A stretch of 7,218 nucleotides of DNA. It comes from Chloroflexota bacterium (lineage in GTDB: Bacteria; Chloroflexota; Limnocylindria; Limnocylindrales; CSP1-4). The notes beneath the pieces are model-generated. The model had not been told where the DNA came from. It searched no databases and was given only the letters and a program-made list of their open reading frames with translations. Location: the NCBI GenBank assembly GCA_021790715.1, contig JAJYGK010000018.1, forward strand, positions 1-7,218, read 5' to 3'. Position numbers and translations under genes: made by a program. This document shows positions 4,613-7,218 of the stretch, in pieces; the stretch's first letter is position 1, and each line of letters begins with the position of its first letter.

Positions 4613-7060
4613 CTACCTCCGGCGCTTCGGACGCTGGCCGGTCCGACGGATGACGTTCGGCGTGACGCGGTGGTCCCAGGCCTGGCGCTCGAGCCACTTC
4701 GCCTGCCAGCCGCCTTCATCGTCGTGCTCGTCGCGGATGCCGGGCAGCCAGTCGGACGCCGTCCCCTCGTCCGTCGACGTGCCCTCGACGGCGGCGACGG
4801 CGAGCGCCGGCTCCTCCGCCGCGGGCAGGACCTCCACGGCCGACACGTGGATGCCCCGCGCGTCGATGTCGGTTCCGCCCGGGCCTTCGCGACCCGCCGC
4901 ACGGCCGGCACGGTCGCCTCGCGATCCGTCCCCCGCCTGCGCGCCGTGTGCCCCCGCCGGCACGCCGCCCCGGCCGGCGCGGTCTCCGGCGATTCGCCGC
5001 CCCGGACGCCCGCCGCGGGCCGCCGCAGCGGCACCTTCCGCTGCCCGCTCCACCTCGAGGGAGGCGTCCTCCTCGAGGACGCGCAGGCGGATCTGCTGGA
5101 TCTCGTCGCGCAGGGCGGCCGCCTTCTCGAACTCGAGCTCCCGCGCCGCCGCCCGCATCTCGGCCTCCATGCGGGAGACGAGCTGCGTCACCTGGTCGCG
5201 GCTCATCACGGAGAGCTCGCGTCCGCCGCCGGCCTCGACCCAGGCACCCGGCGCCTCCGCGACCGCGCGCAGGCGATCGTTCAGGTCGTGGACCTCCTTG
5301 ACGATCGTGGTCGGCTCGATGCCGTGCTCGCGGTTGTAGGCGGTCTGGATCGCCCTCCGCCGTTCGGTCTCCGTGATCGCCAGCTTCATCGAGTCCGTCG
5401 TCGTGTCGGCGTACATGACGACCTCGCCGCCGACGTTCCGCGCCGCGCGGCCGGCCACCTGGATCAGCGACCACGCGCTCCGCAGGAAGCCCTCCTTGTC
5501 GGCGTCCAGGATCGCCACCAGCGTCACCTCGGGCAGGTCGATCCCCTCCCGCAGGAGGTTGATGCCGACCAGCACGTCGTAGACGCCGAGCCGCAGGTCG
5601 CGCAGGATCTGCACGCGCTCCAGGGTGTCGACCTCGCTGTGCAGGTACGCCACCTTGACGCCGAGGTCCTTCAGGTACTCGGCGAGGTCCTCGGCCATCT
5701 TCTTGGTCAGCGTGGTCACGAGCACGCGCTCGCCGCGCTCGACGCGGCCGTGGATGCGGTCGAGCAGGTCGTCGATCTGGCCGCGCGTCTTCCGGACCTC
5801 GATGGGCGGGTCGACGATGCCGGTGGGACGGATCAGCTGCTCGGCCACCTGCTCGCTGCGCTGGAGCTCGTAGGCGGCCGGCGTCGCGCTCATGTAGATC
5901 ACCTGGTTCAGGTGCTCGTCGAACTCCTCGAACGTGAGCGGCCGGTTGTCCAGGGCGGAGGGCAGGCGGAACCCGAAGTCGACCAGGATCTCCTTGCGGG
6001 TCCGGTCGTTCTTGTACATCCCGACGACCTGCGGGATGGTCATGTGGCTCTCGTCGACGACCAGCAGCCAGTCCGGGGGGAAGTAGTCGAGCAGCGTCCA
6101 CGGCCGGGACCCGGCCGGGCGCCGCGCCAGGTGCCGCGAGTAGTTCTCGATGCCGGAGCAGAAGCCCAGCTCGCGCATCATCTCGAGGTCGAACGTCGTG
6201 CGCTGCCGCAACCGCGCCGACTCGAGCGCGCGCCCCTCGGCGTCGAGCTGCGTGCAGCGCTCCTCCATCTCGGCCTCGATGTCGACGACCGCCTCGCGGA
6301 GCTTCTCGGCCGGCGTCACGTAGTGCGACGCCGGGTAGATCGAGACGTCCTTCCGCTCGGCCAGCACCTCTCCCGTGAGCGGGTCGATCTCGAGGATCCG
6401 CTCGACCTCGTCGCCGAAGAACTGCACCCGCACCACGAAGTCGTCGTAGGCGGGCTGCAGCTCGAGCGTGTCGCCACGAACCCGGAAGCGGGCACGCGTC
6501 AGCGCGGCGTCGTTGCGCTGGTACTGCAGGTCGACGAGCTGGCGGAGCACGCCGTCGCGGCGGTACTGGCCGCCGACGCGAAGCCGGATGACGGTGGCGC
6601 CGTAGTCGACCGGCGCGCCGAGGCCGTAGATGCAGCTGACGGAGGCGACGATGATGACGTCGCGGCGCTCGAAGAGCGCCTTCGTGGCCGCGTGGCGGAG
6701 CTTGTCGATCTCGTCGTTGCGGCTCGAGTCCTTCTCGATGTACGTGTCGCTGCGGGGCAGGTACGCCTCGGGCTGGTAGTAGTCGAAGTACGAGACGAAG
6801 TACTCGACGGCGTTCTCGGGGAAGAACTCGCGGAACTCGCTGTACAGCTGCGCCGCGAGGGTCTTGTTGTGCGCCAGCACCAGCGTGGGTCGCTGGTGGC
6901 GCTCGATGACGTTCGAGATGGTCCAGGTCTTGCCCGAACCGGTGACGCCCATCAGCGTCTGGTGCTTCATGCCCCGGGCGAGCCCGTCCGCGAGGCGCTC
7001 GATCGCCTGCGGCTGGTCGCCCGTCGGCTGGAATGGAGCGACGAGCCTGAAGGGAGGCAT
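4613..7060 (-). CDS. uvrB: Excinuclease ABC subunit UvrB
   Basis: Damage-recognition helicase of nucleotide excision repair; it works with UvrA and UvrC in the cytoplasm. Domains in order: Walker A GVTGSGKT (38-45); the DNA-clamping beta-hairpin region [20 protein letters not shown] (91-110); Walker B/motif II DESH (336-339); motif III SATP (391-394); motif [15 protein letters not shown] (499-512); motif [11 protein letters not shown] (534-542); and the C-terminal UVR motif that binds UvrC (about 623-660). Usual length is about 660-700 residues. This protein has 815, owing to a tail after the UVR motif made of a Gly/Arg/Ala-rich linker (about 672-732), an acidic/Ala stretch and a Trp-rich basic end (about 768-815). 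All catalytic motifs look intact. The ATG at 7060 has no clear Shine-Dalgarno and the predicted transcript start is about 3 nt upstream, suggesting leaderless translation. An SOS box upstream suggests LexA control. Confidence 0.98.
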   Translation of the reverse strand: MPPFRLVAPFQPTGDQPQAIERLADGLARGMKHQTLMGVTGSGKTWTISNVIERHQRPTLVLAHNKTLAAQLYSEFREFFPENAVEYFVSYFDYYQPEAYLPRSDTYIEKDSSRNDEIDKLRHAATKALFERRDVIIVASVSCIYGLGAPVDYGATVIRLRVGGQYRRDGVLRQLVDLQYQRNDAALTRARFRVRGDTLELQPAYDDFVVRVQFFGDEVERILEIDPLTGEVLAERKDVSIYPASHYVTPAEKLREAVVDIEAEMEERCTQLDAEGRALESARLRQRTTFDLEMMRELGFCSGIENYSRHLARRPAGSRPWTLLDYFPPDWLLVVDESHMTIPQVVGMYKNDRTRKEILVDFGFRLPSALDNRPLTFEEFDEHLNQVIYMSATPAAYELQRSEQVAEQLIRPTGIVDPPIEVRKTRGQIDDLLDRIHGRVERGERVLVTTLTKKMAEDLAEYLKDLGVKVAYLHSEVDTLERVQILRDLRLGVYDVLVGINLLREGIDLPEVTLVAILDADKEGFLRSAWSLIQVAGRAARNVGGEVVMYADTTTDSMKLAITETERRRAIQTAYNREHGIEPTTIVKEVHDLNDRLRAVAEAPGAWVEAGGGRELSVMSRDQVTQLVSRMEAEMRAAARELEFEKAAALRDEIQQIRLRVLEEDASLEVERAAEGAAAAARGGRPGRRIAGDRAGRGGVPAGAHGAQAGDGSRGDRAGRAAGREGPGGTDIDARGIHVSAVEVLPAAEEPALAVAAVEGTSTDEGTASDWLPGIRDEHDDEGGWQAKWLERQAWDHRVTPNVIRRTGQRPKRRR

Positions 7061-7069
7061 GGTCCGAGG

Positions 7070-7075
7070 ATACTA
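7070..7075 (-). promoter_or_regulatory. Candidate -10 element of uvrB
   Basis: TAGTAT (7075-7070) matches four of six consensus positions, with the first TA and final T kept. It would place the transcript start at A7063, 3 nt before the uvrB ATG. No strong -35 is visible; that position (about 7093-7098) lies inside the SOS box, so a bound repressor would block RNA polymerase. Confidence 0.5.
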
Positions 7076-7091
7076 CGCCCGCCGCCGGATG

Positions 7092-7105
7092 CGAACGGAC
7101 GTTCT
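7092..7105. promoter_or_regulatory. SOS (LexA/DinR-type) operator upstream of uvrB
   Basis: CGAACGGACGTTCT contains the perfect inverted repeat GAAC-N4-GTTC. It fits the Bacillus DinR/LexA consensus CGAACRNRYGTTYC at all but the last base and resembles the actinobacterial version. It lies 32-45 nt before the uvrB ATG, at the expected -35 position of the candidate promoter, and uvrB is a classical SOS gene. It also overlaps the stop codon of the upstream partial gene. Confidence 0.75.
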
Positions 7106-7218
7106 ATCCCGCTGCCGTGGGCGCCAGCGACTCGACCCGCCGCCGCACCTCGTCCTGCGCACCATCCGTGCGCAACCTGTGGACGGGAACCGGCGGCTGC
7201 TCGCGCGCCAGCCTCGCC
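7104..7218 (-). CDS. C-terminal end of an unidentified protein (5' part outside window)
   Basis: An open minus-strand frame enters from the window edge and ends at TAG (7106-7104), giving 37 residues: ARLAREQPPVPVHRLRTDGA, then a QDEVRRRVESLA-like helix and a short Pro/Ala/Gly end. Nearly all third positions are G or C, like the real genes here. The pattern of a strand followed by DGxxxEVxxxVxxL resembles the ends of P-loop nucleotide/cofactor kinases. Dephospho-CoA kinase (coaE) is a common neighbour of uvrB, but the fragment is too short to name. The gap to uvrB is about 43 nt, so read-through into uvrB is possible. Confidence 0.5.
   Translation of the reverse strand, partial: ARLAREQPPVPVHRLRTDGAQDEVRRRVESLAPTAAG

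Noticed and set aside
1..7218. CRISPR array, tRNA/rRNA gene, insertion sequence or prophage signal.
   Set aside because: No spaced repeats, tRNA-like cloverleaf, transposase motif or flanking inverted repeats were found; apart from the items listed, the window is filled by ordinary housekeeping genes.

Overview
The window is very GC-rich bacterial chromosomal DNA with strong G/C preference at third codon positions, tight gene packing and 4-nt start/stop overlaps. This fits a high-GC lineage such as Actinomycetota or a high-GC Chloroflexota. The sequence alone does not decide between them, and nothing in it points to a phage, plasmid or insertion sequence. It is a housekeeping region with some interesting regulatory DNA.

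Layout. Positions 1-3407 (minus strand) hold a lysine/diaminopimelate operon read in the order dapB, dapA, dapD, lysA (lysA is cut by the window edge). Each junction is a 4-nt overlap (ATGA, ATGA, GTGA). Together DapA makes the hydroxy-tetrahydrodipicolinate precursor, DapB reduces it, DapD acylates tetrahydrodipicolinate, and LysA decarboxylates meso-DAP to lysine. The aminotransferase, desuccinylase and epimerase steps are not in the window. Positions 3408-3663 are the control region of this operon. It holds a consensus-like promoter (TTGACA, 17 bp, TAAGGT), a probable 19-residue leader peptide with two Lys codons, a strong intrinsic terminator before dapB, an upstream segment able to pair with the terminator, and a hairpin that buries the dapB Shine-Dalgarno. 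This looks like a lysine attenuator and is the most interesting item here.

Divergently, 3801-4337 (plus strand) encodes a DJ-1/PfpI-family protein. It is followed by a short stretch (about 4375-4579) that looks like the remnant of a small gene broken by a frameshift.

Positions 4613-7060 (minus strand) encode UvrB, the nucleotide-excision-repair helicase, with an unusually long lineage-type C-terminal tail. Directly upstream lie a -10 element and a near-perfect SOS (LexA) box of the Bacillus/actinobacterial type. The box overlaps the stop codon of another minus-strand gene, of which only the last 37 residues are present.
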